Assembly (NCBI RefSeq): GCF_014645355.1
Contig: NZ_BMLS01000003.1
Span: 248,001 to 312,000 of the forward strand
DNA length: 64,000 nt
DNA from: Bowmanella pacifica
Lineage (GTDB): Bacteria > Pseudomonadota > Gammaproteobacteria > Enterobacterales > Alteromonadaceae
Direction: 5' to 3'
Shown here: in pieces, positions 16,677 through 26,742 of the stretch
Position numbering within the stretch: the stretch's first letter is position 1
Layout: the number at the start of each line of letters is the position of its first letter
The notes under the pieces: model-generated
The model's input: the letters and a program-made list of their open reading frames with translations, nothing else
Databases searched by the model: none
Told to the model about the DNA's origin: nothing
Made by a program: the position numbers and the translations under genes

Positions 16677-16694
16677 TTCAAACAATAGTTTGAA
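16677..16694. promoter_or_regulatory. Perfect palindromic operator, PsrA type
   Basis: TTCAAAC (16677-16683), AATA, GTTTGAA (16688-16694) is an 18-bp perfect inverted repeat 14 bases before the regulator's ATG. It fits the known PsrA consensus CAAAC-N2-4-GTTTG. A further GTTT...AAAAC half-site pair follows at about 16701-16714. It should mediate autorepression and control fadE. Confidence 0.75.
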
Positions 16695-16826
16695 ATGTAT
16701 GTTTAAATCAAAACAAATTCAAGTGTTAGTTACGCTAGCCAGGGTTCAGGTTATCCGATTTTGTCGCGTTGAACTTTACCTAAAAAGGCCGGTCATAACC
16801 TTTGAATGTTGTTTCCTCTCTCCCTG

Positions 16827-16867
16827 GACCCGATTTCGCTAGCGCATATGAAATTGGGTCTTTTTTT
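16827..16867 (+). terminator. Strong terminator without an upstream gene (possible small RNA 3' end)
   Basis: GACCCGATTTC (16827-16837) and GAAATTGGGTC (16850-16860) form an 11-bp stem with one G-U, followed directly by a run of seven T. It points rightward, but nothing on the plus strand ends before it: the TetR gene is divergent. It therefore either ends a short untranslated RNA that begins in about 16700-16780, or acts as an attenuator in the leader of the peptidase gene at 17003. The rest of the 339-base gap (16664-17002) holds the PsrA operator and no gene I can support. Confidence 0.7.
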
Positions 16868-17002
16868 ATCTGCTGGCGGTTATTTCAACACCTGCTGGTG
16901 GTTTCACCTTCAGCCAAGTCCTTTTATACTGACTTTTCTTTGAGCAGATGCAGGGTGTTTTGCTCATTTTCAGACCAACAATAAACAAGAATAAGGATCA
17001 AG

Positions 17003-18847
17003 ATGCTTAGCACCAAACTCACACTGTCATCCATTATGGTCGGGCTGCTGGCTACACTGACGGGTTGCCAGCAAGACTCCAAGGCCGACAATAGTGCCCC
17101 TGTCGCACAGCCGCAAGCTATACCCAGCGCCGATGACGCTCGTACTTTTATTCAACATGCCCAAGCAGAGATTGAGAAACTTCAATTACCTGCATCGCAG
17201 GCGGCGTGGGCCTACGCGACCTATATCAATCAGGATACTGCTGCCGTTTCAGCCTATCTGGGAGAAAAGCTCTCTACTCGCACGGCAGAACTGGCCAAAG
17301 AGGCCGCTAAATTTAATCAGGTAGAAGTCGATGCCGATACCCGTCGCCAGTTAAATCTGCTGTTGAATTCCTTTGTCCTGGCCCCGCCTTCACAGCCAGA
17401 CAAGTCCGAACGACTGGCACAGCTTTCCTCTGAGTTAGACGGTATGTACGGTAAAGGTAAATATTGTCGTGCAAATGGTGAGTGTTGGGACTTGGGACAA
17501 ATGACCGCCAAGATGGCAAGAAGCAGAGATAACGACTTGTTGCTGGAGGTGTGGCAGGGTTGGCGACAGATCTCTGTGCCCATGAAGCCTTTGTATGAAG
17601 AGATGGTTGGGCTGGCCAACGAGGGGGCGCAAGAATTAGGCTTTGCCGATACCAGTGAACTGTGGCGCGGTAAGTATGATATGCCGGCCGACGATTTTGC
17701 CATGGAACTGGACAGAACCTGGAATCAGGTTAAACCCTTCTATGAAGCCTTGCACTGTCATGTGCGAGCAAAGTTAGGTGACTACTACGGTACCGACGTG
17801 GTGGCACAGGACAAACCCATACCGGCCCATTTACTCGGCAACATGTGGGCACAAAGCTGGGGCAATATATACGAGTTGGTAAAACCCGAACGGAAAATGC
17901 AGGTGCCTGATGTTACCCGAGCCCTCAAAGCGCAAGATTATGACGAGATAAAAATGGTCAAACAGGCCGAATCCTTCTTTACCTCGCTGGGCTTTGAACC
18001 TCTGCCAGAGAGCTTCTGGCAACGTTCACAATTCATACAACCCAAAGATCGCGATGTTATTTGCCATGCGTCGGCCTGGGATATCGATGATAAGGACGAC
18101 CTGCGCATTAAAATGTGCATTCAAAAAACCGGCGAAGAGTTCAATGTTATTCACCATGAACTGGGACATAACTTTTATCAACGCGCTTACAAAAATCAGC
18201 CCCTCCTCTACCGTGGCTCAGCCAATGACGGCTTTCATGAGGCCATTGGTGATACCATCGCCTTGTCTATTACCCCTAAGTACCTTAAACAGATTGGTTT
18301 GATCGATGACATCCCCGATGAATCTAATGATTTAGGTATGCTAATGCAGGTGGCACTGGACAAGATCGCCTTTGTTCCTTTCGGTCTGATGGTTGATCAA
18401 TGGCGCTGGAAGGTGTTTTCCGGTGATATTAAGCCACAAGATTACAATACCGCCTGGTGGCAATTACGCGAGCAATACCAAGGTGTGATGGCCCCGGTTG
18501 CCCGCGATGCCAATGCCTTTGATCCCGGCTCTAAATACCATGTGCCAGGCAATACCCCCTATACGAGATACTTCCTGGCGCATATTCTGCAATTCCAGTT
18601 TCATAAAGCCTTATGTGATATTGCCCAGGATCAGGGACCTGTACATCGCTGCTCTATCTATGCCAGCAAAGAAGCCGGTAAGGCGCTGAACAACATGCTG
18701 GAAATGGGTATGAGTCAGCCCTGGCAGGATGCCCTGGAGAGTCTGACAGGCACCAGACAACTGGACGCCGGCGCGATTCTTGACTACTTCGCACCGCTGA
18801 AAACCTGGCTTGATGAACAAAACCAGGGTCGTCAGTGCGGTTGGTAA
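17003..18847 (+). CDS. Peptidyl-dipeptidase A (M2 family) lipoprotein
   Basis: A 614-residue zinc peptidase of the ACE family, expected to release dipeptides from peptide C-termini. The lipobox LTGC puts the lipidated Cys near residue 22, so the enzyme is membrane-anchored in the periplasm. The zinc motif HELGH is at residues 385-389, and the third ligand lies in NDGFHEAIGD about 24 residues on. Length and order match bacterial M2 enzymes. AAGGA precedes the ATG. An orphan terminator about 140 bases upstream may attenuate it. A peptide-nutrition role is inferred. Confidence 0.95.
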   Translation: MLSTKLTLSSIMVGLLATLTGCQQDSKADNSAPVAQPQAIPSADDARTFIQHAQAEIEKLQLPASQAAWAYATYINQDTAAVSAYLGEKLSTRTAELAKEAAKFNQVEVDADTRRQLNLLLNSFVLAPPSQPDKSERLAQLSSELDGMYGKGKYCRANGECWDLGQMTAKMARSRDNDLLLEVWQGWRQISVPMKPLYEEMVGLANEGAQELGFADTSELWRGKYDMPADDFAMELDRTWNQVKPFYEALHCHVRAKLGDYYGTDVVAQDKPIPAHLLGNMWAQSWGNIYELVKPERKMQVPDVTRALKAQDYDEIKMVKQAESFFTSLGFEPLPESFWQRSQFIQPKDRDVICHASAWDIDDKDDLRIKMCIQKTGEEFNVIHHELGHNFYQRAYKNQPLLYRGSANDGFHEAIGDTIALSITPKYLKQIGLIDDIPDESNDLGMLMQVALDKIAFVPFGLMVDQWRWKVFSGDIKPQDYNTAWWQLREQYQGVMAPVARDANAFDPGSKYHVPGNTPYTRYFLAHILQFQFHKALCDIAQDQGPVHRCSIYASKEAGKALNNMLEMGMSQPWQDALESLTGTRQLDAGAILDYFAPLKTWLDEQNQGRQCGW

Positions 18848-18857
18848 GCAAAGTTAG

Positions 18858-18889
18858 ACCCGGCAGACGGATCTCCGTTTTGCCGGGCC
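18858..18889. terminator. Long hairpin between convergent genes
   Basis: CCCGGCA (18859-18865) pairs with TGCCGGG (18881-18887), with an inner ACGG/CCGT stem. No strong T-run follows on either strand, so it is only a probable terminator for the M2 peptidase gene and the minus-strand phosphatase gene. Confidence 0.5.
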
Positions 18890-18898
18890 TTGAATGAC

Positions 18899-19453
18899 TC
18901 ACGGCTGTGCAGGTTGTTTAGGCGGGCATGTCATTTCGCTCAAAGCCGCCTGACTTCTTGCTAAGGTCTTCCAACTGTCTGCTTGCCAACGCAAATTTAA
19001 GCTAGCGCCGGTCACCATATTGTCCATTGGCTGTCCGGTGCCAATTTCGATCAGTTCATTAAAGCCAGGGTTATGGCCAAACAGCCATACCTGTTGCAGG
19101 CTATCATTGAGTTGCTGAAGATAAGTAAACAGCTGCTCCCCGGTCGCTTCATACAATGCCCAGTCTAAATGCAGCCTGCTAATAGGTATTTGATACTGCT
19201 TCAGGTAATAAAGTGCGGTGCTATAGGTTCTGATGGCTGGCGAGCAACAGAGCTGGTCTGGCACCTTGTAATCCCGTGCCTCAGCCATCAACTTCGCGTC
19301 CCGGTATCCACGTCGGTTTAGCGGCCGAAACACATCTTCCAGTTCATATTTCCAACTGGACTTTGCATGCCGGAACAAGGTGGCTTGCTTAATAAAAGAT
19401 CCAAAAGCACAGGCTAGGTCGGCAAACTTTATCCTGCTTGCTGGACTTTGCAA
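18899..19453 (-). CDS. Histidine phosphatase family protein, SixA-like
   Basis: The core begins TLFRHAKSSW, the RHG-type catalytic motif of SixA-like phosphohistidine phosphatases, and includes CSPAIRTYST and GHNPGFNEL with the second catalytic His. No ATG or GTG lies upstream in frame. The open frame could start at a TTG at 19453 (184 residues) or, to fit the family length, at an ATT at 19393 (164 residues). The gene begins just beyond the terminator of the TonB receptor gene on the same strand. Phosphoprotein or small phosphoester substrates are possible; none is specified by context. Confidence 0.82.
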   Translation of the reverse strand: MQSPASRIKFADLACAFGSFIKQATLFRHAKSSWKYELEDVFRPLNRRGYRDAKLMAEARDYKVPDQLCCSPAIRTYSTALYYLKQYQIPISRLHLDWALYEATGEQLFTYLQQLNDSLQQVWLFGHNPGFNELIEIGTGQPMDNMVTGASLNLRWQADSWKTLARSQAALSEMTCPPKQPAQP

Positions 19454-19461
19454 GCAAAGAA

Positions 19462-19484
19462 AAAGCCCTCGCTTGGAGGGCTTT
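19462..19484 (-). terminator. Terminator of the TonB receptor gene
   Basis: AAAGCCCTC (19462-19470) and GAGGGCTTT (19476-19484) form a 9-bp stem. The sequence to the left is A-rich, so the minus-strand RNA ends in a U-run. It lies directly before the phosphatase gene. Confidence 0.85.
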
Positions 19485-19492
19485 CAAACAGG

Positions 19493-21913
19493 TCAGAACC
19501 TTGCTCTTAGGGTCACCCCAAAGGTTCGCGGCTGATTGGTCCGATAGGCTAATCTGGCCCTGCCACCGCGTTCGCGATCTAAGGACAAATTGGCATTCTC
19601 ATCGGTCACATTATTGATATATAAGACCGCTTCCCAGCTGTCGTAGACTAATCCGGCACTTAAATTCAGAGTGTTGTAGGCATCCAGCTCCAAATCCAGG
19701 GCTGTCACCTCATTACCCGTGGCACCACCAAAGGGCAACCCGGAGACAAAGTTACCGGCCCCTTCCACCTGATCGCTGGGCTGGGTAATGCGGTCACCAA
19801 TGTACTGGAACGACGCAGACACATAAGTATCATTGGCCCCCAACAGTGGGGTATCAAAATCGTAGGTACCTGCCAAAGCAAATTGCACTTCTGGCACCGA
19901 GGCTAAACGGTTGCCATCTTCAACACCACCTAGCACATTACCACTCCCATCTCTGACCGTGCTGTCGAACTCGGCCTGCACAAAACTACCCGATAAGGTG
20001 ACAAATAAGTTATCTGTGGCTCGTCGGGTCAACTCATACTCCAGACCGACAGTATGGGCATCCGGTACATTAAAAGAGATCCTGGAGGAACAAGAGCCGG
20101 CATCCAGAGTGACCTGCAGATCGCTGATGTCGGTATAAAACAGGGCCATATTGGCGCTCCAGCGTCTGGCGCTGGCTTTCATACCCACCTCATAGTTCAC
20201 CAGCTTTTCATCATCATAATTCTGAAAACCGCCGAACGTTTCCAAATCCGTTCCCTCACACAAGGTTTCATTGAGCGGGTCGTTAACCCCGCCCAGCCTA
20301 AAGCCTTGCGAAATCTGCGCATTCAGATTCACCGTTTCATTCAGCTCATAATTGGCAATAAACCGGGAAGTGAAACCATCCGAGGATGTGGAGTCCAGCT
20401 GATCATCAGCGTTTGAAAACAACCCGCCTGTGGTAAAGCGGCGTTCTTCTTCATAGTCGTAGAAACGGCTGCCCAGAACCAAGTTCAGTTTATCGTTGAC
20501 GTCATAGGTTAACTCACCAAAGACGGACGTTTGATTCAGATCGTAAGGTAAATCCGCATTGTAGGGAGAATCAGGCCCATAACCATTGGCGGCATCGGCT
20601 GAGGTCCCAGCCCCCAACACCGTATCGGTATAAGCATCATAACCAGGGGTAGGTAAACGTTGACTGTACTGACGCTGAGTATCGGAATAAAACACCCCAA
20701 CTAACCATTGCAGTGCAGCGTCGGTATTGGAGCTAAAGCGCAGCTCCACGGTATCCTGCTCCACTTGGGTACGGTCTCGCAAATTGGACGGAATCAAAAC
20801 AGCCGCATCCGGGAATCCCAAATCCACACTGACACTACCACTCAACGCACTGGCATCACGGCTGACCATAATATCCCGGTCGGTATAGCTGTAGACAAAG
20901 GTCATATCCGCACTGCCCAGCTCCCATTCGGCTGTTACATCCGCAATCAGAGTTTCGTCCTTAAAGCCTTCATCCAGCAACAGATACTGTTCACGCTCGC
21001 CCATTTGAATGGCCGGGCGGGTGGTTGTGTATGGATTGGCAAACATATTGAACACTTCCTGGCGATTGAAGCCGTCCACATCAATTTCCTGATAGACCAC
21101 CCTAGGCGTAATAGTCAGCTTATCCGTTGCCCACCAGGTTAATGCTAAACGTCCACCGGTGCGGCTACCGCCGTTAACATCATCCTTACGGCTGCCATTT
21201 TCACCCAGCGCATCGATAAATCCGGCATATTCCGTGGTGTACACCACGGCGCGCATGGCTAACTTGTCATCCACCAGCGGCAGATTCACCATCCCCTTCA
21301 CATGTCCGCCGGTATCGCCATCGGTTAGCGTATTCACATTCAGCTCTAAGCTGCCGTTGAGTTCGTCAGCTTCGGGCTGGTTGGTAATATAACGAATAGT
21401 GCCACCAATGGAGCCAGAGCCAAACAAGGTACCCTGTGGCCCACGTAAGGTTTCTACCCGATTGAGATCATATAAGTCCAAATCCGGCGTAAAAAGTGAC
21501 AAAGAAATCACGCTCTCATCCAGATACACACCAACCTGTTCTTTCACTCCTGGCTGGTCACGCACTATCTGACCGGCAGATACACCGCGAATCGCCACCT
21601 GGCTTTGCCCAGGTCCTAAGTTTTGAATAGACAAACCCGCCACATTGCGTGACAGCTCTTCAAGGTTAGTGGCCCCTGCCCTTTCTATGTCAGCCTGGGA
21701 CTGAGCGTTAATTGAGAAAGGAACTTCCTGTAGGGTTGACGCCCGTTTGGTGGCCGTGACCATAATCACTTCCACTTCATTTTCCTGCTCTGATTGTTCG
21801 TCGCCTTGCTGCTGCGCCAGGGTCTGGACGCTGTAAAAGCTCCCCAACAGCGACATGCCAAATAAGCCGATTTTAACAGCTTTGCTCAGTGGTTTTATTT
21901 GTGTGCCCATCAT
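19493..21913 (-). CDS. TonB-dependent outer-membrane receptor
   Basis: I start at the ATG at 21913 (or the adjacent 21910), just after TTTGGAGAAG; the longer open frame to 22072 would run through the terminator of the neighbouring gene. The protein, about 806 residues, has a signal sequence, a TonB-box-like VIMVTATKR, and a plug domain with IRGVSAG and ETLRGPQGTLFGSGSIGGTIRY. A 22-strand-type barrel ends in an aromatic C-terminus (LRARF). It is the receptor class used by Alteromonadales and sphingomonads for siderophores, oligosaccharides or peptides. The ligand cannot be read from the sequence. The adjacent genes do not form an obvious uptake operon. Confidence 0.93.
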   Translation of the reverse strand: MMGTQIKPLSKAVKIGLFGMSLLGSFYSVQTLAQQQGDEQSEQENEVEVIMVTATKRASTLQEVPFSINAQSQADIERAGATNLEELSRNVAGLSIQNLGPGQSQVAIRGVSAGQIVRDQPGVKEQVGVYLDESVISLSLFTPDLDLYDLNRVETLRGPQGTLFGSGSIGGTIRYITNQPEADELNGSLELNVNTLTDGDTGGHVKGMVNLPLVDDKLAMRAVVYTTEYAGFIDALGENGSRKDDVNGGSRTGGRLALTWWATDKLTITPRVVYQEIDVDGFNRQEVFNMFANPYTTTRPAIQMGEREQYLLLDEGFKDETLIADVTAEWELGSADMTFVYSYTDRDIMVSRDASALSGSVSVDLGFPDAAVLIPSNLRDRTQVEQDTVELRFSSNTDAALQWLVGVFYSDTQRQYSQRLPTPGYDAYTDTVLGAGTSADAANGYGPDSPYNADLPYDLNQTSVFGELTYDVNDKLNLVLGSRFYDYEEERRFTTGGLFSNADDQLDSTSSDGFTSRFIANYELNETVNLNAQISQGFRLGGVNDPLNETLCEGTDLETFGGFQNYDDEKLVNYEVGMKASARRWSANMALFYTDISDLQVTLDAGSCSSRISFNVPDAHTVGLEYELTRRATDNLFVTLSGSFVQAEFDSTVRDGSGNVLGGVEDGNRLASVPEVQFALAGTYDFDTPLLGANDTYVSASFQYIGDRITQPSDQVEGAGNFVSGLPFGGATGNEVTALDLELDAYNTLNLSAGLVYDSWEAVLYINNVTDENANLSLDRERGGRARLAYRTNQPRTFGVTLRARF

Positions 21914-22040
21914 GCTTCTCCAAATTGGAATTGGAATTTTTTTTAGTTGAAGCCCGACACATGCCCATAACTGATTCTTTTTTGAGCAGATAACCTGCCG
22001 TAACAAGAACTTATGAAGCAGTGGGGATGGAATTAAAGCT

Positions 22041-22074
22041 AGATGACAACTGGCAACATTGCCAATTGTCATCT
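22041..22074 (-). terminator. Long inverted repeat ending the NhaC transcript
   Basis: Two 16-base arms (22041-22056 and 22059-22074) are separated by two bases. The plus strand has one mismatch, which becomes a G-U pair in the minus-strand RNA, so the hairpin is fully paired there. CUUUAAUU follows. It separates the NhaC gene from the TonB receptor gene. Confidence 0.65.
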
Positions 22075-22109
22075 TTGAAAAGGCTTACAGAGAGGGAAAA
22101 AACAACGAA

Positions 22110-23831
22110 CTACTGGGCAAGAAAGGTTGCCAGGGTCCACAAGATAGCGGCAGCACCGGCGGCTAAGCCGGCGGGGAACAGCTGTGATTTCACGTGATCC
22201 ATCAAGTCGCAGCCAGTCGTCATGGCACTTAGAATGGTAGAGTCAGAAATAGGTGAACACTGATCACCATAGACACTGCCATTAAGCACGGTCGCAAAGC
22301 AGACGGCCATATATAACTCCGGGTTCGCCAATTGCTGATCCTGGGCAATCACCCAAGCCAGAGGCATCGCCAGCGGAAACGCGATGGCATATGTACCCCA
22401 GCTAGTGCCGGTAGAAAAGGCAATCACCATAGTGATCAGTTGCAAAATTACCGGCAGCGCCCAAAACGGTACGCTTTCACCCAGCAAGTCCACCATATAC
22501 AACCCACCACCAATATACTTACTGATGCCGCCAATGGTCACAGCCAACATCAGCACGATGGAGGCCACCACTACAGATTTCAAACCGTCACCGAAACCGT
22601 CAAGCAACTGTTCAAGGGTCATGCCTTTGACCAGGGCAATAGAGGCGGCCAACAACAAGGCGGTACCAAAGGCCCAGTTAACCTTTGGCGTACCCAGCAC
22701 CACAAACGTACCGACGGCAATACCCAGCAACACGAACAAAGGCAGCACAAATTCCCACAGGCTGGCCCGGTAGTGCTCAGGCACTTTAACCTTGTGTAAT
22801 TCACCACTGCTCATGGGTCTGGCGGTGGGCGCATCTAACTGGCCAGTGCTGGCAGCTCTTTGGTGCGCCTGGCGCAATCTTCGCCCGGAGAAGGTGAAGA
22901 TATTCAAACTCATCAGCAAGGTACCAAATACCGCCAGTATGGCGTAGAAACTAAAGGGAATACTGTCAAAGAAAAACGCAATCCGATCGGCTTCAGTGGC
23001 CAAAAACGCCACACCCGGTACAAACAAGAAGGCCTGAACATAGGCCGGCCAGGCATTAAATGCCATGATGGCGGCAATAGGTGATGCGGTAGAGTCCACC
23101 ACATAGCTCAGCTCCTCGTGGCTGACCCCGGCTTTATCTGCAATAGGACGAACTGTGGTGCCCACCAATACCGTGCTGATAGTGCCGCCTTGGAAGAAAA
23201 TCACCCCTAGTAACCAAGTGACTAATTTTGCCGAGCGAGGGCCGCGTACAAAATGCCGCGTCATACTTTGGGCAAAGGCTTGAGCAGCACCGGTTTTTGC
23301 CCAAATACCGGTTAATCCGCCCAGCAGCCATAAATACAGAATCAAAATACCGGCCGCACTGGGCGTGGCCAGGCTGGGGATAAGCACCTTATCTGTGATA
23401 TCAAATTGTCCAATCATAAAGGCCCCGGTCACTATCCCGGCAAACAGTGCCACTATGGGCTCGCGACAGATCAGGCACAAGGCAATAGTCACAAAAGCCG
23501 GCAGTAACGACCACATACCATAATGAAAGTCAGCCTGTAGCATCATGACCTGACCGTCATCTTTCTGTACCCACTGCTTTTTCACTTCTGGCTCACCTTG
23601 CAGTGTGTCCAGATTGGCCTGGCGAAGCGGAGAGTCCTGATAGGCGACAATATTGTCCACGGGCAATACGTCGCCCTTGTTACGATACATCAACCGACCA
23701 GTGTCATCGGTGAAGGTTTCATACAGGTAACTCTGTTCCTTCCATACCGGTTGCTGATAGTTATGTGCCAATAATGCCGCGGCCAACGCCAGTAGCAAAA
23801 AGCCCCAGGTCACAGAATTTCGCGTCAACAC
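22110..23831 (-). CDS. Na+/H+ antiporter NhaC family protein
   Basis: A polytopic inner-membrane protein of the NhaC superfamily with about 12-13 helices, for example [26 protein letters not shown], and the conserved region [17 protein letters not shown]. The C-terminal [20 protein letters not shown] is a hallmark of the family. I chose the GTG at 23831, preceded by GGGAG at five bases; the open frame extends to 23912 without support. The segment between the first helix and the core (about 25-110) is a periplasmic-looking insertion. It should exchange sodium for protons, or an organic substrate for sodium, as some relatives do. Confidence 0.88.
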   Translation of the reverse strand: MLTRNSVTWGFLLLALAAALLAHNYQQPVWKEQSYLYETFTDDTGRLMYRNKGDVLPVDNIVAYQDSPLRQANLDTLQGEPEVKKQWVQKDDGQVMMLQADFHYGMWSLLPAFVTIALCLICREPIVALFAGIVTGAFMIGQFDITDKVLIPSLATPSAAGILILYLWLLGGLTGIWAKTGAAQAFAQSMTRHFVRGPRSAKLVTWLLGVIFFQGGTISTVLVGTTVRPIADKAGVSHEELSYVVDSTASPIAAIMAFNAWPAYVQAFLFVPGVAFLATEADRIAFFFDSIPFSFYAILAVFGTLLMSLNIFTFSGRRLRQAHQRAASTGQLDAPTARPMSSGELHKVKVPEHYRASLWEFVLPLFVLLGIAVGTFVVLGTPKVNWAFGTALLLAASIALVKGMTLEQLLDGFGDGLKSVVVASIVLMLAVTIGGISKYIGGGLYMVDLLGESVPFWALPVILQLITMVIAFSTGTSWGTYAIAFPLAMPLAWVIAQDQQLANPELYMAVCFATVLNGSVYGDQCSPISDSTILSAMTTGCDLMDHVKSQLFPAGLAAGAAAILWTLATFLAQ

Positions 23832-23994
23832 TGCTACTCCCGCCAATATAAAAGAGTGAAAGCTAACATCTTTATAACAGTGAAGGCGAGCGCTGAAGTT
23901 TATCCAGCCCATGCCTTTTTGTTATTGATATCTGACTTGCTGCTATGCCGGTTAACCGTTAGGCTCATGCGTTAGGTAAACCGGCGGGATAGCC

Positions 23995-24921
23995 ATGCAC
24001 GATCATCACCATCATCATCACCACAGCCACAATGGTCAACAGAACATGGCCGTGGCGTTTTTTCTTAACCTCGGCTTTGCCATTATTGAATTTATCGGTG
24101 GTGTGCTAACCAACAGTACCGCCATTATGGCCGATGCTGTGCACGACCTTGGCGATGCGCTGTCCATTGGTTTTGCCTGGGGCATGGGGCGCTACTCCGA
24201 GCGCCCGGCAGACAATCGCTTTACTTACGGGTTCAGGCGCTTATCCCTGCTTTCCGCGCTGCTTAATGGTTTGGTGTTAATTGGCGGCACTAGCTGGGTA
24301 CTGTATCAGTCCATTCCCCGCCTGTGGGATCCACAGATGCCGCATACCACCGGCATGCTAGGGTTAGCCATACTGGGCATAGCAATAAACGGCTATGCGG
24401 CCTTTCGCATGCAAGGTGGCAAAACCTTAAATGAGAAGGTACTTAACTGGCACCTGCTGGAAGATATGTTGGGCTGGGTGGCGGTACTGATAGTCAGCAT
24501 AGTGATGATGCTGGTTGAACTACCGATATTAGATCCACTGCTGGCCATTTGTTTCAGTCTGTTTATTTTGTTTAATGTGCTGCGCCATACCGCTAGCAGT
24601 ATTGGGCTGTTTTTACAGCGCAGTCCTGACCTGCAGATGCAGCAGGACGTTGAACAGGCGCTGTTATCTCTCCCCCAAGTTACCGATATCCATCATCTGC
24701 ATTTCTGGTCCTTGGACGGTGAAAAACACGTGCTTACCGTGCATCTCGTCAGTGCGCAGATGTTATCGGCACAGCAGTATCAGGCCTTGAAACAAGCCGT
24801 TAATGAACGTTTGCAACCATTTGAACTGGCGCACACCACCATTGAAATAGAACACCCACAGGAAAATTGCCGGGACGCTAAGCCTCAGACCGAACACGCA
24901 CATTGTGGGCATTCCCATTAA
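23995..24921 (+). CDS. Cation diffusion facilitator (Zn-type) exporter
   Basis: A 308-residue CDF transporter with six transmembrane helices and a C-terminal cytoplasmic domain. The metal-site motif HDLGD is at residues 50-54, with the matching second site in the LLEDMLGW helix. The N-terminus carries a run of seven His and the C-terminus ends HCGHSH; both are natural metal-binding tails typical of ZitB/CzcD-like zinc exporters. It exports divalent cations by proton antiport. It is alone on its strand and convergent with ybiT. Zinc is the most likely substrate, by family. Confidence 0.93.
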   Translation: MHDHHHHHHHSHNGQQNMAVAFFLNLGFAIIEFIGGVLTNSTAIMADAVHDLGDALSIGFAWGMGRYSERPADNRFTYGFRRLSLLSALLNGLVLIGGTSWVLYQSIPRLWDPQMPHTTGMLGLAILGIAINGYAAFRMQGGKTLNEKVLNWHLLEDMLGWVAVLIVSIVMMLVELPILDPLLAICFSLFILFNVLRHTASSIGLFLQRSPDLQMQQDVEQALLSLPQVTDIHHLHFWSLDGEKHVLTVHLVSAQMLSAQQYQALKQAVNERLQPFELAHTTIEIEHPQENCRDAKPQTEHAHCGHSH

Positions 24922-24927
24922 AAAAAA

Positions 24928-24950
24928 CGGCGCCATCTGGTGCCGCTTTT
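24928..24950. terminator. Bidirectional terminator between the CDF gene and ybiT
   Basis: CGGCGCC (24928-24934) pairs with GGTGCCG (24939-24945), including one G-U. A-rich sequence on the left and TTTT on the right let it serve both convergent genes. Confidence 0.75.
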
Positions 24951-24966
24951 CTACACAAAATACAGA

Positions 24967-26553
24967 TTAAGCCAGTTGCTTGCTCAGGTACTCTTCGTAA
25001 GGTCCCTGGAAGTCCACAATGCCGTCGGCTTTGATATCCAACACCCGGGTGGCCAATGAAGAAACAAACTCACGGTCGTGTGATACGAAAATCAACGTCC
25101 CTTCAAAATGCTCCAATGCCAGGTTCAGCGCCTCAATAGACTCCATATCCAAGTGGTTGGTGGGTTCGTCCATAACCAGGATATTCGGACGCAAGTTGAT
25201 CAACTTACCAAACAACATACGACCTTTTTCGCCGCCCGATAAGGATTTTACCGACTTCTTGATGTCATCCTGAGAGAACAGCATACGGCCTAATAAACCG
25301 CGTACTGTTTGCTCATCATCACCCGGGTTCTTCCACTGGCTCATCCAATCAAACAGGGTCATATCCTCAGCAAAATCCTCATTATGATCCTGGGCATAGT
25401 AACCAATACTGGCATTTTCCGACCATTTCACCAGACCGGTTTTGCTGGGCAGTTGCCCTATCAGGGTTTTCAGAAAGGTAGTTTTACCAATACCGTTGGC
25501 GCCAATCACCGCCACCTTCTCGCCCACTTCCAGGATCATGCTGAACTGCTTAAACAGCATCTCATCGTAGCCATTGCTGATGTTTTCAAGTTCAAGGGCG
25601 TTACGGAACAGCTTCTTCTGTTGGGTAAAACGAATAAAAGGACTCACCCGGCTGGAAGCCTTGATCTCATGCAGTTCGATTTTCTCAATCTGCTTGGCTC
25701 TGGAGGTAGCCTGCTTGGCCTTAGACGCGTTAGCTGAGAAGCGACTAACAAAAGTTTGCAGCTCGGCAATTTGCGCCTTTTTCTTGGCATTTTCGTTAAG
25801 CAGCAACTCACGGGCCTGGGTGGCAGCCGTCATATATTCATCGTAGTTACCGGGGTACAGACGCAACTCACCATAATCCAGATCCGCCATATGGGTGCAT
25901 ACCTTGTTCAGGAAATGGCGATCGTGAGAAATAATAATCATGGTGGCGTTACTTTGTGCCAGGGTTTCTTCCAACCAGCGAATAGAGTTGATATCCAGGT
26001 TGTTGGTCGGTTCATCTAATAACATGATATCGGGATCGGCAAACAGCACTTGTGCCAGCAACACCCTGAGTTTCCAACCTGGGGCCACTTCACTCATCAG
26101 GCCAAAATGCTGTTCAACCGGAATATCCAGCGCTAATAACAACTCGCCGGCACGGGATTCAGCGGTGTAGCCATCCATTTCTGCAAACTGAGTTTCCAGT
26201 TCAGCCACCAACATACCGTCTTCTTCGCTCATTTCCGGCAATGAATAGATGCGATCACGCTCTTTTTTCACTTCCCACAGTTCTTTGTAACCCATGATTA
26301 CGGTATCGATAACACTGAACTGCTCAAAAGCAAACTGGTCCTGGCCCAGCACCCCAATTCTGGTATTAGGTTCACGCATCACGTTACCGGATGAAGGTTC
26401 CAGCTTTTTGGCCAGAATTTTCATAAAGGTGGATTTACCGCAGCCGTTGGCACCAATCAGTCCGTAGCGATTACCGCCACCAAACTTAACGGAAATGTTT
26501 TCAAAAAGCGGCTTAGCACCGAACTGCATCGTGATATTGGCGGTAGCAATCAT
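24967..26553 (-). CDS. ybiT: ABC-F family ATPase YbiT
   Basis: A soluble ABC-F protein with two ATPase domains and no membrane segment, 528 residues (E. coli YbiT 530). Walker A motifs are GANGCGKST and GANGIGKTT, and the D-loop regions read [10 protein letters not shown] and MDEPTNHLD. The N-terminus [12 protein letters not shown] matches YbiT closely, which fixes the ATG at 26553; an upstream in-frame start adds 17 residues without homology. The interdomain linker is basic and coiled. ABC-F proteins act on the ribosome; YbiT's precise role is less well defined than that of EttA. Confidence 0.95.
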   Translation of the reverse strand: MIATANITMQFGAKPLFENISVKFGGGNRYGLIGANGCGKSTFMKILAKKLEPSSGNVMREPNTRIGVLGQDQFAFEQFSVIDTVIMGYKELWEVKKERDRIYSLPEMSEEDGMLVAELETQFAEMDGYTAESRAGELLLALDIPVEQHFGLMSEVAPGWKLRVLLAQVLFADPDIMLLDEPTNNLDINSIRWLEETLAQSNATMIIISHDRHFLNKVCTHMADLDYGELRLYPGNYDEYMTAATQARELLLNENAKKKAQIAELQTFVSRFSANASKAKQATSRAKQIEKIELHEIKASSRVSPFIRFTQQKKLFRNALELENISNGYDEMLFKQFSMILEVGEKVAVIGANGIGKTTFLKTLIGQLPSKTGLVKWSENASIGYYAQDHNEDFAEDMTLFDWMSQWKNPGDDEQTVRGLLGRMLFSQDDIKKSVKSLSGGEKGRMLFGKLINLRPNILVMDEPTNHLDMESIEALNLALEHFEGTLIFVSHDREFVSSLATRVLDIKADGIVDFQGPYEEYLSKQLA

Positions 26554-26742
26554 AAGAACCTGTAAAAGCGAATGAGTTAGAGGGTTGACCGGCACAGCGG
26601 TCAAAAATGCGGCGCAGTGTAGCCTAATTCAGACCGAAAGTATGCCCATTTGCACCGGCATAGAGCGTTTTATTTTTTTGTTATGAAATTTACGCAAAAT
26701 CAAAAGGTTGCTTCTACATTTTATTAACAAATAAGAGCAGCA

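Noticed and set aside
16802-16984. A 60-codon frame starting at a TTG between the TetR and M2 peptidase genes
   Set aside because: It runs through the strong terminator at 16827-16867 and has no ribosome site.
22332-22799. A 155-codon plus-strand frame
   Set aside because: It is a shadow frame antisense to NhaC with biased composition (many Gln/His) from the complementary strand.
23995-24030. The run of His codons looks like an engineered tag
   Set aside because: Natural His-rich termini are normal in zinc CDF exporters, and the C-terminus is His-rich too.
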